Positions 51,893 to 61,962 of a stretch of DNA of 64,000 nt are shown in pieces. The position numbers and the translations under genes are program-made. Each line of letters opens with the position of its first letter. Position 1 is the stretch's first letter. A model generated the notes under the pieces. That model saw only the letters and a list, made by a program, of their open reading frames with translations. It was not told where the DNA came from and made no database searches. Source of the DNA: Cordylochernes scorpioides (taxonomy: Eukaryota; Arthropoda; Arachnida; Pseudoscorpiones; Chernetidae); assembly GCA_030710605.1 (NCBI GenBank), contig CP092863.1:117287072-117351071 (forward strand). The letters are read 5' to 3'.

Positions 51893-54031
51893 TTAGTACT
51901 GAGGTTGTTGGTGCAGGGCTAGACGGTTCAGGTGGCTTTCAGCGAAGCTGTTTCGGTAGTTTCGTGTGTCAACAAGCCCTGGGTCGAAGTAGGCCGATTT
52001 GCGACGTTCATCGGGTTCTTGGAATCTCCTGCCGCGAGGGTAGTCGCTCGGAGTGGCGGTGTAGGGACGCTCGTTGGAGCCGCTGCGTTGTCGCCTTCTC
52101 TCGCCTTCGTAGCGGGATGGTCGCCTGGGGGTCTCGAAGGTTCGGCGGCTGGGTGATAGAGCTCTTCTGGGATCTGGGTCGTAGTCGGGTGACCTGCCCC
52201 GTCGGTTGTCTGGAGACAGTCGGCGGGAATGTTGGACCACTGGAGGGACGTACTTCCTGCTGGACTGCCGGGTGGGAGAGTAGGTCCGCTCGGGTGACCG
52301 GTAGCCGTTCCTGGAGTCCTCGTAGTCATCAGGGGACGTGGAGCCGCGACGCTTGGGCGATCCTGAGTTGCGGGAGTAGTAGTCTGAGTCCATGATGGAG
52401 GGGTGTTGGCGACGGTAGGCGCTGGCGGGGGAGTGACTGCGCCTCTCTTTCAGGTTCTCCTTGTCGTAGTATGGCACTGACCGGTACTCGGGTCGATCCT
52501 CCTCGAGCAGGTTGGGGTAGGACATCGGCCTGTGGTCGCGCTGCCACCTCTTGTCAGCCGGGGGGTTGCTGGAGCGACGGTAGAGTCCTTCTCGCGAGGC
52601 GTACATGTTAGACGGGGACTTGTCGCGACGTCCGTAGTTGATCTCTTTCTTCCCGACGTCGGACTTCTTCAGCTCCCGGGCATCCACGTAGCTGTAGCCC
52701 TTCGGGTCCCTCACGCAAGTGTCGATGGTGATGGGGTGGATGTATTCCTTCTTGACGTAGGGCTTGTTGCCCTCGGCGTAGTGCCAGATCTCCCTGGCTT
52801 GCACGTTGTCGGGCGACTTATAGGAGGTGTTCTCGAAGTGTTTGATGCGTTCGTCGATCGGAGTCGACTTGTGGTTGATGTACTCGCTGGACTTGCCCCG
52901 CCAATCCTCACTGTTCTTTTCGTACATGGCGTTCTTCTTGGGCTCGGGGCGTTGGTTCTGACCAGATTTACTCTCCTTGCGATCCAGGATCTTAGAGCTA
53001 GGGGTCTGTTTGTAGCTGAGGGACTCCTTGGAGTGGCTCAGGGGCCACTCAATGATCTCGCTATCCGCGGGGACAGGATCCACCCAGTCTTCCTCGCCAT
53101 CCGAGCTGGACTCAGAATCGGAGCCCTTGCGTTCGTACTCCTGTGGCGATACCTCCTGTATGGCCGTACTCAGGGCCTCGTCCGAGCCTATGCCGCTAGA
53201 CTTCCCGCTGGACTTACCCGTTGACTTGTTGCTGGAACCGAAGTTGGTTTCTTGCTTGCCGACACCCTTTGGGAAAACATTGACTCCCACTAGCTTTGCG
53301 TTGGTGCTCTTCCTGTAGATGATTCCGTTGAGTTTACCTTTGCTTCTGGAAACGGTGTCGTAGTCCTTGGGCGGCAGGAGGATGGGGCAGCTTTTGGAGT
53401 TCTTTAGCCTTGCCCTGAGTTCGGCAGCAAGGGAGTCGTAGAGTGTGGCGATCTGTCCTTTGTTCTCTCCACGCTCGGACTCGTTGGTGTCGTCCGTGGA
53501 CGGGTCCGAGCCCTCAGTCCGCGTGCTCCTACCGTCGGAGTTGAGGCGCTTCATCGGCAGCAGTCCCTTGGCGTCTAGCCGGCTCTCGATCTCCAGGAAC
53601 TTCTTCTGGTTGTCTGGGCGGTCGATGAGCTGCTGGAGCTGGGAGCGCAGGGACTCCGCCGTCTCCACGGAGTCGCAGCGGTAGGCATGCACGTGCACGG
53701 GGCACTTGGTGAGCGGGTTGTAGATGAGGAGAATGGCGCAGACGACGTCCTCGGTCTGTGTGGCGCACGTCACGGCGTGGTGTGGGATGAAGTGTTTCAC
53801 TTGTTCTGTCTTCCCGCCAGCCTTCCGAGCGACGTTCTGTATGATCTTGAGTCCCTTGCTGCTCACTTGGACGGTCACCTTCATGGGATCCAACTCCCGT
53901 TCTCTAGCGAGGAGACTGCGGAGTACAGGACGAATGTACTCATCTCCTCGCAGGCCTTTGCTCTCCTTGGCTCCCAGGAACCACACGTAGTACGATTGCT
54001 TCTTCACCTCCTTCCTCTTGCGGAACGCCAT
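51893..54031 (-). CDS. PTB/PID-domain protein with basic disordered tail (712 aa)
   Basis: Uninterrupted 712-codon frame with GC-rich coding bias in AT-rich DNA. Residues ~13-136 fit a PTB/PID fold: YYVWFLGAKES.GLRG at the first strand, VTVQVSSKGLKII, a HHAVTCATQTEDVVCAILLIY strand pair, and a C-terminal helix VHAYRC.SVETAESLRSQLQQL. The rest is low complexity and probably disordered, with Ser/Asp/Glu-rich patches (residues ~160-320) and a Ser/Arg/Pro/Tyr-rich tail (~470-700) rich in SP and RSxS sites. PTB domains bind NPxY-type peptides or phosphoinositides, so a cytoplasmic adaptor role is inferred. It resembles uncharacterised arthropod PID proteins; I cannot name an orthologue. The start (GGCATGG) is the first ATG after an in-frame stop, and an acceptor-like AG lies 23 nt upstream. 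Confidence 0.93.
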   Translation of the reverse strand: MAFRKRKEVKKQSYYVWFLGAKESKGLRGDEYIRPVLRSLLARERELDPMKVTVQVSSKGLKIIQNVARKAGGKTEQVKHFIPHHAVTCATQTEDVVCAILLIYNPLTKCPVHVHAYRCDSVETAESLRSQLQQLIDRPDNQKKFLEIESRLDAKGLLPMKRLNSDGRSTRTEGSDPSTDDTNESERGENKGQIATLYDSLAAELRARLKNSKSCPILLPPKDYDTVSRSKGKLNGIIYRKSTNAKLVGVNVFPKGVGKQETNFGSSNKSTGKSSGKSSGIGSDEALSTAIQEVSPQEYERKGSDSESSSDGEEDWVDPVPADSEIIEWPLSHSKESLSYKQTPSSKILDRKESKSGQNQRPEPKKNAMYEKNSEDWRGKSSEYINHKSTPIDERIKHFENTSYKSPDNVQAREIWHYAEGNKPYVKKEYIHPITIDTCVRDPKGYSYVDARELKKSDVGKKEINYGRRDKSPSNMYASREGLYRRSSNPPADKRWQRDHRPMSYPNLLEEDRPEYRSVPYYDKENLKERRSHSPASAYRRQHPSIMDSDYYSRNSGSPKRRGSTSPDDYEDSRNGYRSPERTYSPTRQSSRKYVPPVVQHSRRLSPDNRRGRSPDYDPDPRRALSPSRRTFETPRRPSRYEGERRRQRSGSNERPYTATPSDYPRGRRFQEPDERRKSAYFDPGLVDTRNYRNSFAESHLNRLALHQQPQY

Positions 54032-54075
54032 GCCGTCTCGCGAGGAGAGATTACCTACAACACACCAACGCCAGT
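54032..54075 (-). promoter_or_regulatory. Likely 3' splice acceptor and 5' UTR start
   Basis: On the minus strand GTTGGTGTGTTGTAG precedes GTAATCTCTCC and the ATG. A T/G-rich run ending in TAG fits an intron acceptor at about 54054/54055, so the 5' UTR probably continues in an upstream exon at higher coordinates. An in-frame TAA (about 54076) lies further upstream. Confidence 0.5.
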
Positions 54076-54884
54076 TTTAGAACACACCACAGATTGATAG
54101 CTTAGAGAAAGAAAAAAAATCTACATTTTTCCCTTTAAAAAAATACTTTTTTTCTAGAATAGGAGCTTTGTAATTTTAGGTTTTCGAACACCGACAATGT
54201 TTGAATGAACTTTACCCTCCCAAAAAATAGAAGAATCCAGAAAAATAAAAAAGAAGAGTGGAACAAAGGCGCAAGAGTCCAATGCACTCGGTTTTTCTAC
54301 CACCGGGGCCAATTTCCCCTGAGCTTTTTGTCCTCCCAGGGCGATGTAATGATGGAAGATGAGTCGCGGAAATATGGAAAATGCGGGACAATTAGATGGG
54401 CGCACATTGTTTCAATTGAAACCATTGTGTAGATGGCGTGGCGCTGTGAAGGGTGGAGAGGTTCTATAAGCATTATCTACGGCAGCGTCTCCCCTCCACT
54501 CGGCAGCGAGAGGTACAACTATTCACAATGTAAAACATTATGACGGACGAGTGAGATAAAACGTCGATTTTTCGATATCCATAGCTCGGTATCGAATCCC
54601 ACTATGTAAATATGGACTAAAATAAACTCTTCGAGTTAAAATAGAAAAATATATTCATGATGATCTTTCAAACCTGAAAGGTTCAGGTTCCTAATATATA
54701 TTATTGTTTCTCTTTTTTATTTTAAATTACTTTTTATTGTATAATATGTTTATAACTGTTTCTGTTTTAAAAAAAATGTAAATAGACGCAATTATCCCTA
54801 GCCGGGATATCGCGTTTTGTGTGTTGAAATAAAATAAAAATCCCACATTGGTCACTTTTTTTTTTATGAAGAAAATATTACTTC
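54076..54884. other. Putative first-intron or upstream sequence
   Basis: No exon was recognised. A GC-richer, CpG-containing patch (about 54280-54520) includes AGATGGCGTGGCGC and could be a promoter or 5' exon. No TATA or clear initiator was identified. Confidence 0.35.
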
Positions 54885-55130
54885 AATAGCACCTGATTCT
54901 TACAAAAAGTTAAACCCCACCTGTGAGTGTAAGTAACCAAACAGGGCTCTGGCATAATTGAAAGTACAAAAATCGAACTTCTTTCTACCTGTGTAGACAT
55001 GTGGTGTACTTACAGTAAAAGCAGTCTCTAACTACAACCTACCAGCCTTATCATAATGACCTACGTGGACTAGGGATAATAAAATATTATTAATCCGTTT
55101 TTTTTTTTTTTTTTTTTACATTAAGATAGG
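54885..55130 (+). mobile_element. S3 SINE-like element
   Basis: TGTAAGTAACCAAACAGGGC, CCTGTGTAGACATGTGGTG, TACAGTAAAAGCAGTC and GGACTAGGGATAATAAAATA, followed by a T run. The order is as in 16460-16680. Confidence 0.85.
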
Positions 55131-55580
55131 ATTGAAGGGGGCATTGGTTGATCGTAATTTGTTCTTTTATAGAGATAATTTTTTTCTTTATTTACATACC
55201 CCCTTTATATTTTATGATCTATTTACAAAAAATAGGTCACTAACATGTGACAACAATCGTCAATAAAAACTTTCTAAGGAGGGTGTCAAGGGTGTGAAAT
55301 GTTATTTATTTGTTCTTTCCTTTCTTCATTCACAAAATGACATACATTATTGATACAACAGGTTTCTGGATATTTAATGTACTCCTGTAGAAGGGCAGAG
55401 ATGTCTAAAATCTTTAGATTACACTGATAAAAAGAGAAAAGAAACACATATCTCCAGACACCTGTTGTATTATTTTATATACAGGAGATTTAAGTTCAAC
55501 CTATAAAGGAATGACAATACATCCAGATGGCACAAGAACCTACAGGACAATTGTCCTGGTGTGGAACTAACACCTACCCA
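55131..55580. other. Intergenic, no supported gene
   Basis: CACCTGTTGTATTATT and ATACAACAGGTTTCTGGA form a loose inverted pair (about 55361 and 55459). Otherwise nothing was recognised. Confidence 0.35.
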
Positions 55581-55730
55581 CATATTCTAATGCCCAGCAA
55601 TGGCTGCAGAAAATTGACATGGACCCAGAACTTTACACACCCAAGATAGTGGACATTGCTGCTGCCTTGATAGAGATGTATGGAGACATCTGAGGCTCTT
55701 CATTGGACACGACAACAACAACAACGAGAT
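55581..55730 (+). mobile_element. LINE-like 3' end with C-terminal coding remnant
   Basis: One frame reads AQQWLQKIDMDPELYTPKIV, DIAAALIEMYGDI, then stop (55691-55693). Only about 35 bp follow, ending in (CAA)n. A short 3' UTR with a simple-repeat tail is typical of non-LTR retroelements. The protein family could not be named. Confidence 0.5.
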
Positions 55731-55858
55731 TTAAGTTCACATATGTTATATAGATCTGTTAGTTCGTAGCTCCACACGTAGACAAATGTTATATCTTAAC
55801 AAAAAGTAAACTAAGGTAAACTTTTTTTCCACTCTCTTTCTTCTTGTTAATATCATAT

Positions 55859-56178
55859 CAAGGTCTTCTTTTTGGTTTATATAAATTCTACAAGACCGCA
55901 GTCACACCGTTCGGAGGAGATTAATAGAATCGTCGAATGTCGTGGTTCATTTGGATGAGGAAAGTGAATACTAGAACGCGGCTGATTCCACACTAGGCTG
56001 TTCAGTGATACGCTAACCATGACGTATGCACGAAGGAACGTGTGGCCATTGGACATGTATCGGACCTGGAGGCTGTTGTTGGGTTCTGTGCTGCCTGGAG
56101 TATAGGAGCTCTATCTATTATTTCTTCCTGTGGTGAATCTGTATAAGACCGCTGGTCTTAATAAAGCTTTGTGTGTGT
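55859..56178 (+). mobile_element. Full-length S1-type SINE with 13-bp target duplication
   Basis: Flanked by exact GTTAATATCATAT copies (55846-55858 and 56179-56191). The 3' end is AAGACC-GCT-GGTCTT (56145-56159), AATAAAG (56160-56166), CTTTG and (TG)4. The 320 bp body has no open frame of note. No clear tRNA, 7SL or 5S head was recognised. The target duplication length and 3' tail fit target-primed reverse transcription using a LINE partner. Confidence 0.85.
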
Positions 56179-56191
56179 GTTAATATCATAT

Positions 56192-56516
56192 GACTATTCT
56201 TTACGACCTACAATTATTCTAAATATGTATAGACAATTGTAAAGGAATACATGTATGACAGCGCAAGTGTCCCTAGAGGAACATACCGCTTTAAATTGAA
56301 ATAAATAAATAAGTAAAAGGAAAACTACGAAATAAAAAATATATATTTCTCCTTTCTCCCCTATGATATTATATATATTATATATTGATTTGAAATGCTT
56401 TTTTTTTTTAATACAGGAAACCCACAAGGCAATCCACACTTAGGTGGAAATGGGAGGTCGAACTTTGAAATGGATCCTGGAGACACAGTTATAAACCTGA
56501 CGCCTACAAAAACGAG
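56192..56516. other. Intergenic up to the gap
   Basis: AT-rich, no supported gene. Confidence 0.4.
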
Positions 56517-56616
56517 NNNNNNNNNNNNNNNNNNNNNNNNNNNNNNNNNNNNNNNNNNNNNNNNNNNNNNNNNNNNNNNNNNNNNNNNNNNNNNNNNNNN
56601 NNNNNNNNNNNNNNNN
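56517..56616. other. Assembly gap, 100 N
   Basis: Exactly 100 N. The right flank begins abruptly with the second copy of the ~7.5 kb duplication. Confidence 0.98.
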
Positions 56617-56984
56617 CCAATTAGCATCCACCAATCTACTTTCTGTGCGTTCCATTCATATCCTCAAAGTTTACATCACGCCTGGATACATTGTGTGTAT
56701 GTAATTATGGCTTTAACATAATTGGATTTCCGCATTTATGAAAACTTGAAATGTGACTTTCCTTCTTAACATGTGGCAAGTTCTATTCGAATATTCCAGC
56801 TTGTTGTTTCAATGAGGAAGTAAAGATAATTGATACGACTGTTATCACAGCCTATATGTTTTTACAAATGATGGTTTTTGTTTATAATATCGTCATTAAC
56901 CTAGCGACATCTAAACTCATGGACAAAAAGGAAGTTGAACCTTTTAGCATGTATATCGGGACAATAACTCTGAATTGAAGATTT

Positions 56985-57580
56985 GGCAGAAGGAACCACT
57001 CGACCACGCCAGGAAGGCATTGAAGAATTGACAGAAGGAACCACTCGACCACGCAAGGAAGGCATTGAAGAGTCGTCAGAAAGAACCACTCGTTAACGCC
57101 AGGAAGGCATTGAAGAATTGACAGAAGGAACTACTCGACCACGCCAGGAAGGCATTGAAGAGTCGACAGAAAGAACCACTCGATAACGCAAGGAAGGCAT
57201 TGAAGAGTCGTCAGAAAGAACCACTCGATAAAGCAAGGAAGGCATTGAAGAGTCGGAAGAAGGAACCACTCGACTACTCCTGGAAGGCATTGAAGATTTG
57301 GCAGAATGAACCACTCGATAACGCAAGGAAGGCATTGAAGAGTCGTCAGAAAGAACCACTCGACCACGCCAGGAAGGCATTGAAGAGTCGTCAGAAAGAA
57401 CCACTCGATCACGCCAGGAATGCATTGAAGAGTCGGCAGAAAGAACCACTCGATAACGCAAGGAAGGTATTGAAGAGTAGACAGAAAGAACCACTCGACC
57501 ACGCCAGGAAGGCATTGAAGAGTCGGCAGAAGGAACCACTCGACCACGCCAGGAAGAGAACGGAACCGACCACGCCAGGA
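56985..57580. repeat. 45-bp tandem array (copy 2)
   Basis: About 12-13 units of the 45-mer (GCCAGGAAGGCATTGAAGAG). It lacks the GATTTTAGA sub-block of copy 1 and has instead GATAACGCAAGGAAGG variants. Confidence 0.9.
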
Positions 57581-57904
57581 AGAGCCGACCACACACCGAA
57601 GGAATTTTTTAGGAACGGGGAACGTGCGCGTCAGTCCGGAACATCATTTAATTACGGGACAATTGTTCGCCGTGACGTCCTGGCTGAGACATTCCACTGG
57701 GAACAACCCCGTCGCGCAATACGGACATCTAGCTGCTGAAGTTGACCTCCTAGAGTGGCTCTACACAACAGCTGCTTTATACCCTGAGTTGTCGAACTAT
57801 CGACAGCTTATATTTAAATATCATTTTATATCGTCCCTGCAATGGACCGTAGACAAACACGACCCGGGATTGGATTCTGAATTGAGTTTCTTTTTTTTTC
57901 CCCC

Positions 57905-58090
57905 CTGATGCAATGGCCCTCGGGTCCCGTGCGAGTTCCATCACAACAGTGAGTGCAAGTAACCAAACAGGGCTCTGGCACACTTGTAATTGCAAAATTT
58001 GAGCTGCTTTTTACACGTGTAAACATGTGGTAAACTTAGGGTAAAAAACAATTGCTAACTTCCCATCATGATTATCATGTCTTTTATATA
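57905..58090 (+). mobile_element. S3 SINE-like element (copy 2)
   Basis: GAGTGCAAGTAACCAAACAGG and ACACGTGTAAACATGTGG; orthologous to 14055-14235. Confidence 0.8.
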
Positions 58091-58249
58091 TATTTAACTT
58101 CCAGTCACGTTGACCTATTTTCAAAGTATAATTTTCAATGAAATGTGGATTAAATAAAAGATAGAATTTCACTCTTGCACATTTTCCCATATAGCTTGGC
58201 GTTCTCACGTCCTTACGGCCTTAAATATCCATTTCATGATTTTTCAGGA

Positions 58250-58455
58250 AGCCCTAATTTGGTCGTTGAGGTACAGCTTGCATCACGCTGATGAGGGCCA
58301 GCAGCCTGAAACGCGTACGTGATTAGCTTTTCTTGATTAACCAAGAAAGTGTATTCGACCAATTCTGGTAAAAAAAATCAACGCTTAGTTCATATTTATT
58401 CCGACAGATGGCGCAGCCATTAGCAACTTTTAGTTGCATGACCAGGAGATGCCTT
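58250..58455 (+). mobile_element. Class A element with intact hammerhead (copy 2)
   Basis: GGTCGTTGAGGTACAGCTTG, hammerhead, AGCTTTTCTTGATTAACCAAG, AGATGGCGCAGCCATTAGCAA. Orthologous to 14395-14600, where the ribozyme core is broken. Confidence 0.85.
58283..58322 (+). ncRNA. Hammerhead ribozyme motif, class A, intact
   Basis: TCACG, CTGATGA, GGGCCAGCAGCCT, GAAA, CGCGTA, CGTGA. Helix I TCACG/CGTGA and helix II GGGC/GCCU pair, the core is intact, and ACGCGU forms the palindromic helix III. Cleavage is predicted after GUA. Confidence 0.7.
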
Positions 58456-59122
58456 TCTCTTAAAAGATATTGTATTGTCACAATATATTTATTAACAAAA
58501 ATCTAATATTTTATAAGTGAGAGTTATAAAATTGATTCTTTTTAAGTTTATTTTTTTATTATTTTTACAAAACACTTCAATAATAAACTATTAAAAAATA
58601 TATTTAATTCAAAACAAATTTATTTGTCACCTCCCTGCCTCCGCCAATCTGTACATTAAAAAACAGTTAGACATATGAAAAAAAATAATACAAAAGTGTA
58701 CTGTGATAAGGTGGATAAATTAAGAATCTCCTTATTGTGTAACTGAAAGTTGCTGATGACCTGATTAGACCTGATGTTTTGTATCGTTCCTATTATAGCG
58801 GGCACATATAAATGTGTTTGTTTTCTATTCTGATGTAAAGTTAACTAATAGCTTTTATAACATGAATTAAAAATTTATGGGAAAACTTCAACATAATTAA
58901 ATACGAGGATGTAGCACGCCATCTGTAATTGAAATTTGAAACTATTCAGTGCGAATAGAAACGGTACCTTGGATGCGTCGGTCCACGTGTGCTGACGTCA
59001 CTCTGGCCGCACCAGCACCTCTCAATAGTGCCACATTATCTTATGCCAACCATCTTCGCCATAGCCGGTGCACTGTGGACACGTAATAAGGATTAAACTC
59101 TTATTGTCCACAAATGTATATA

Positions 59123-59327
59123 CACTCATGGACCAAATTTAGGGACGTGGAAAGTCTTTGATGTCGCCGGTCGTCTATTTTTTTTTTTTTTAAGGGGACA
59201 AAGGCTGTTCACACTCGGCTATCTCGTGTCTTCAATAAAGGTCACTGTAATATCTTTCAGAGTTATTGTCTCAATCCCGATATACATGCTAAAATGTACA
59301 ACTTCCTTAAGTTTTGTCACTATGAGT
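59123..59327. mobile_element. TA-MITE (copy 2, near full length)
   Basis: CACTCATGGACCAAATTTAGG to CTTAAGTTTTGTCACTATGAG; orthologous to 15379-15587. Confidence 0.88.
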
Positions 59328-59857
59328 ATATATAGGATTTCGAATAGATTTTAGAAGAGGCTAATGTTACTTATCAAAGTGTGTATCCACGGAGCCTAGG
59401 CCTAATTTGAGGCCATTCTCAGGATTCCATTGTTCCAGTGGCGAGATGACATCAGCCGCTAGCTACCTCAATGGCCCATTACACCCAGTCCTACCATAAT
59501 GAACCGATACACACGCCATCATGCCATGTTTGTTTTAACCCTTTTCTTTTGCTTCTCTCTTTTTTTATTTAATAGATCCTTTGCCCGACTGCTCTCCTTT
59601 TTCTAGTGTGTCTCCGTTTTTTGTTTCAATTATATATATCTGCGATCATAATCTGTAGAGTTCTCAAGTTATCGAAAACCAAACAGAGAGAGAGAGAGAG
59701 GATTTTATGGTTTTAGAGTGTTGGGTTTAAAAAAAAAAATAGTTTAGATTTTTTTTTTATTTATCTCGCGCCTTTATTCTTGCCAACAAAATCTCATAAT
59801 AAGGTACGACAATTTCTTCAAATAAAAGACACTTCGGCCAGTAAATATTTTTATTAC

Positions 59858-59896
59858 CTCGACGTTTCGACAAATATCTTTTGTCCTCGTCAGGAG
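59858..59896 (-). ncRNA. Hammerhead motif, class D, left arm
   Basis: Minus strand: CTC, CTGACGA, GGACAAAAGATATTTGTC, GAAA, CGTC, GAG. The core is intact, helix II is GACAAA/TTTGTC with one bulged G, and helix III is only the palindrome ACGU. The cleavage triplet is GUC. Confidence 0.55.
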
Positions 59897-59936
59897 CGAA
59901 CAAAAATTAAAACATTTGGCAAAGCGTTTTTGTTCG

Positions 59937-59975
59937 CTCCTGACGAGGACAAAAGATTTTTGTCGAAACGTCGAG
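59937..59975 (+). ncRNA. Hammerhead motif, class D, right arm
   Basis: Plus strand: CTC, CTGACGA, GGACAAAAGATTTTTGTC, GAAA, CGTC, GAG. It mirrors the left arm, so each transcript strand would contain one hammerhead and the antisense of another. Confidence 0.55.
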
Positions 59976-60359
59976 ACAATAAAAATATTTACTGGCCGAA
60001 GTGTCTTTTATTTGAAGAAATATGAATACCGGCCAGGCTGCCTCTATCTTTAGGGTACGACAATGTTGAAAAAAGGATTTTTCTCTGAAGCCGACAAGTT
60101 TCTGCTCAGTCCATCGATTGTTAATTCTGGATGACACGTCGATGGTGATCACGGGAGGAATCCGTTTTCTTATTGGGACGGGAGAAGAGTATGGAAGGGA
60201 GATGGAGTTATGTTAATAAACCATAAGGTATGTTTGACGTGGGACATTTCAAAATGTAAGGATAAAACATTCTTAGATTCGGCTAAAAACAAAACTAGAT
60301 AACTTTAGGATTTCCATTATTGGGGATCGGTTTAAGGATGGTTTAAACCGTTGGTTTTT

Positions 60360-60680
60360 GACCGCTACGACCCGGGATCGAATCCCGCCTGCATTAGTTA
60401 CTTTTTCTAATAAAAAAAAAAGAAGAAGAAGAATAAAAAAATAAAAGGAAGGGGGGGGGGGCTCCAAAGGCTCCCGATTCTTGCAAAAGTCCAACCCCAC
60501 CAGCGAGTGCAAAGTAACCAAACGGGGCTCTGCCACACTTATAAGTGCAAAAGTCGAACTGCTTTTCACATGTGTAGACATGTGGTGCGCTTACAGTAAA
60601 AGCAGTCAACAATTTCTACCCACCATGATTATCATAGCCTGTACCACGTGTACTAGGGATAATAATAATAATAATTCCCA
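60360..60680 (+). mobile_element. S3 SINE-like element with box-B-like head (copy 2)
   Basis: Orthologous to 16355-16680, nearly identical, including the G run and (AAG)n spacer. Confidence 0.6.
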
Positions 60681-61364
60681 TAAAAAAGTAAATAAAAACA
60701 GGCTAGAGATATATTGCGATGTTTTCAACGTAACTCCTAATTTTTGTGTAATCCTTATATTTAAAATTGATTATTTTTAGTTTTAAATGTGAAGTGTTTG
60801 TTAACACAAATAACACAAAATTGGCATTGTTTGACTGATCTCATTTATTCCTGCTTTCTTTTACCAGCGGTTTGTTGTTGTTTTAACATTTTAATTTCTA
60901 TTGAGTTTTTACTAAAATTGTATGTAAATCATTGACTCTCATTGAATTAAAAATAAAAATGTATAAAAACACATTAAAAAAATAAAAATGAAATTTTAAA
61001 GGAAATTGATGGTACAATTGTGAAATTTGTTTTTCTATTTTTTTTTTTTTTTGTGACGTGTCAATGTATTGATAGAGAAAATACAATAATAGACTGTGGT
61101 CAATCTAGATTTGGAGAAACTGAAAAAGGAGAGAGTGAGATAGAAGATACAACAAGAGATTTTACATGAGGAAAGAAGAAATTGATGGAAAAAACAAAAG
61201 GCAGAGAAAATGCCCAAACAAAGAGAAAGAAGGCTTTTATCAATAAGCGGACAAACATGAACTGAAGAAGAGGAATTGTCAGAATAGCGATGCTTTTGAT
61301 GTGACAGACATTTATTTGCATATATCTCAATGTAGATGGAAATTTTGCCGGGTGGAAATTGATC

Positions 61365-61614
61365 TAAAGAGACAAAGGTCGCCTCTCCCGTCAAAATAGA
61401 CGTCTAAAACCAGACGCCATCTATTGACCGTCGCCGCAACTAGCGGCCTCGGGTCGGTGACAAAGCCACAACACCAGCTTGGCAAACTGAAAAGCGCCCA
61501 CCTAGAGACCATGGTTTCGTGTTAATGGCCCTCGCCAGTCTAGGGCGGACTTTTCAAAGAAAAGTCTGGTTTTAGACGTCTATTTTGACGGGAGAGGCGA
61601 CCCTTGTCTCTTTA
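61365..61614. mobile_element. Class C foldback (copy 2), hammerhead core mutated
   Basis: Orthologous to 17349-17599. The minus-strand motif at 61501-61544 reads CTGGCGA in place of CTGACGA and has lost helix II pairing (GGCC...AACAC). Confidence 0.85.
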
Positions 61615-61748
61615 TATCTTAATGTATGGAAGCTAGAATTCCGTGTGCCATATATATAGCAATGCAAATACAGGAATACAAGTTTGGTTGTATACCATCG
61701 TAATGTTGCCTTAGTAGGAACTGAACCTGATATATACCTTTCTATCTA

Positions 61749-61962
61749 CACTCATGCACAAAACTTAAGGAAGTGGACAGTCTTTGATGCCACAGATCTT
61801 TTTTTTTTTTTTTTTTTTTCAAGGAGACAGAGTCAATTTTGTTCACATTTGGTTATCATGTGTGTCTTTAATAAAGGTCACTGTAATATCTTTCAGAGTT
61901 ATCGTCTGAATCCCGATATACATGGTAAAAGGTACAACTTCCTTAAGTTTTGTCCATGAGTG
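61749..61962. mobile_element. TA-MITE (copy 2)
   Basis: CACTCATGCACAAAACTTAAG to CTTAAGTTTTGTCCATGAGTG with TA flanks; orthologous to 17732-17940 but with better preserved ends. Confidence 0.9.

Larger units (their letters stand above)
59814..60053. mobile_element. Class D foldback insertion, copy-2 specific, two hammerheads
   Basis: 240 bp inserted between exact 11-bp duplications GGTACGACAAT (59803-59813 and 60054-60064). The empty site is seen in copy 1 near 16050. Two arms of about 100 bp (ACACTTCGGCCAGTAAATAT, TTTTATT, CTCGACGTTTCGAC and their inverse) meet at a ~20-40 bp centre. The right end continues as GAATACCGGCCAGGCTGCC, shared with 8640-8735. Confidence 0.88.

Noticed and set aside
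52532..53224. 230-codon plus-strand frame
   Set aside because: Antisense shadow of the GC-rich PTB-protein exon; composition reflects the complementary codons.
56361..56721. Open frames containing X residues across 56517-56616
   Set aside because: They are created by reading through the N gap.
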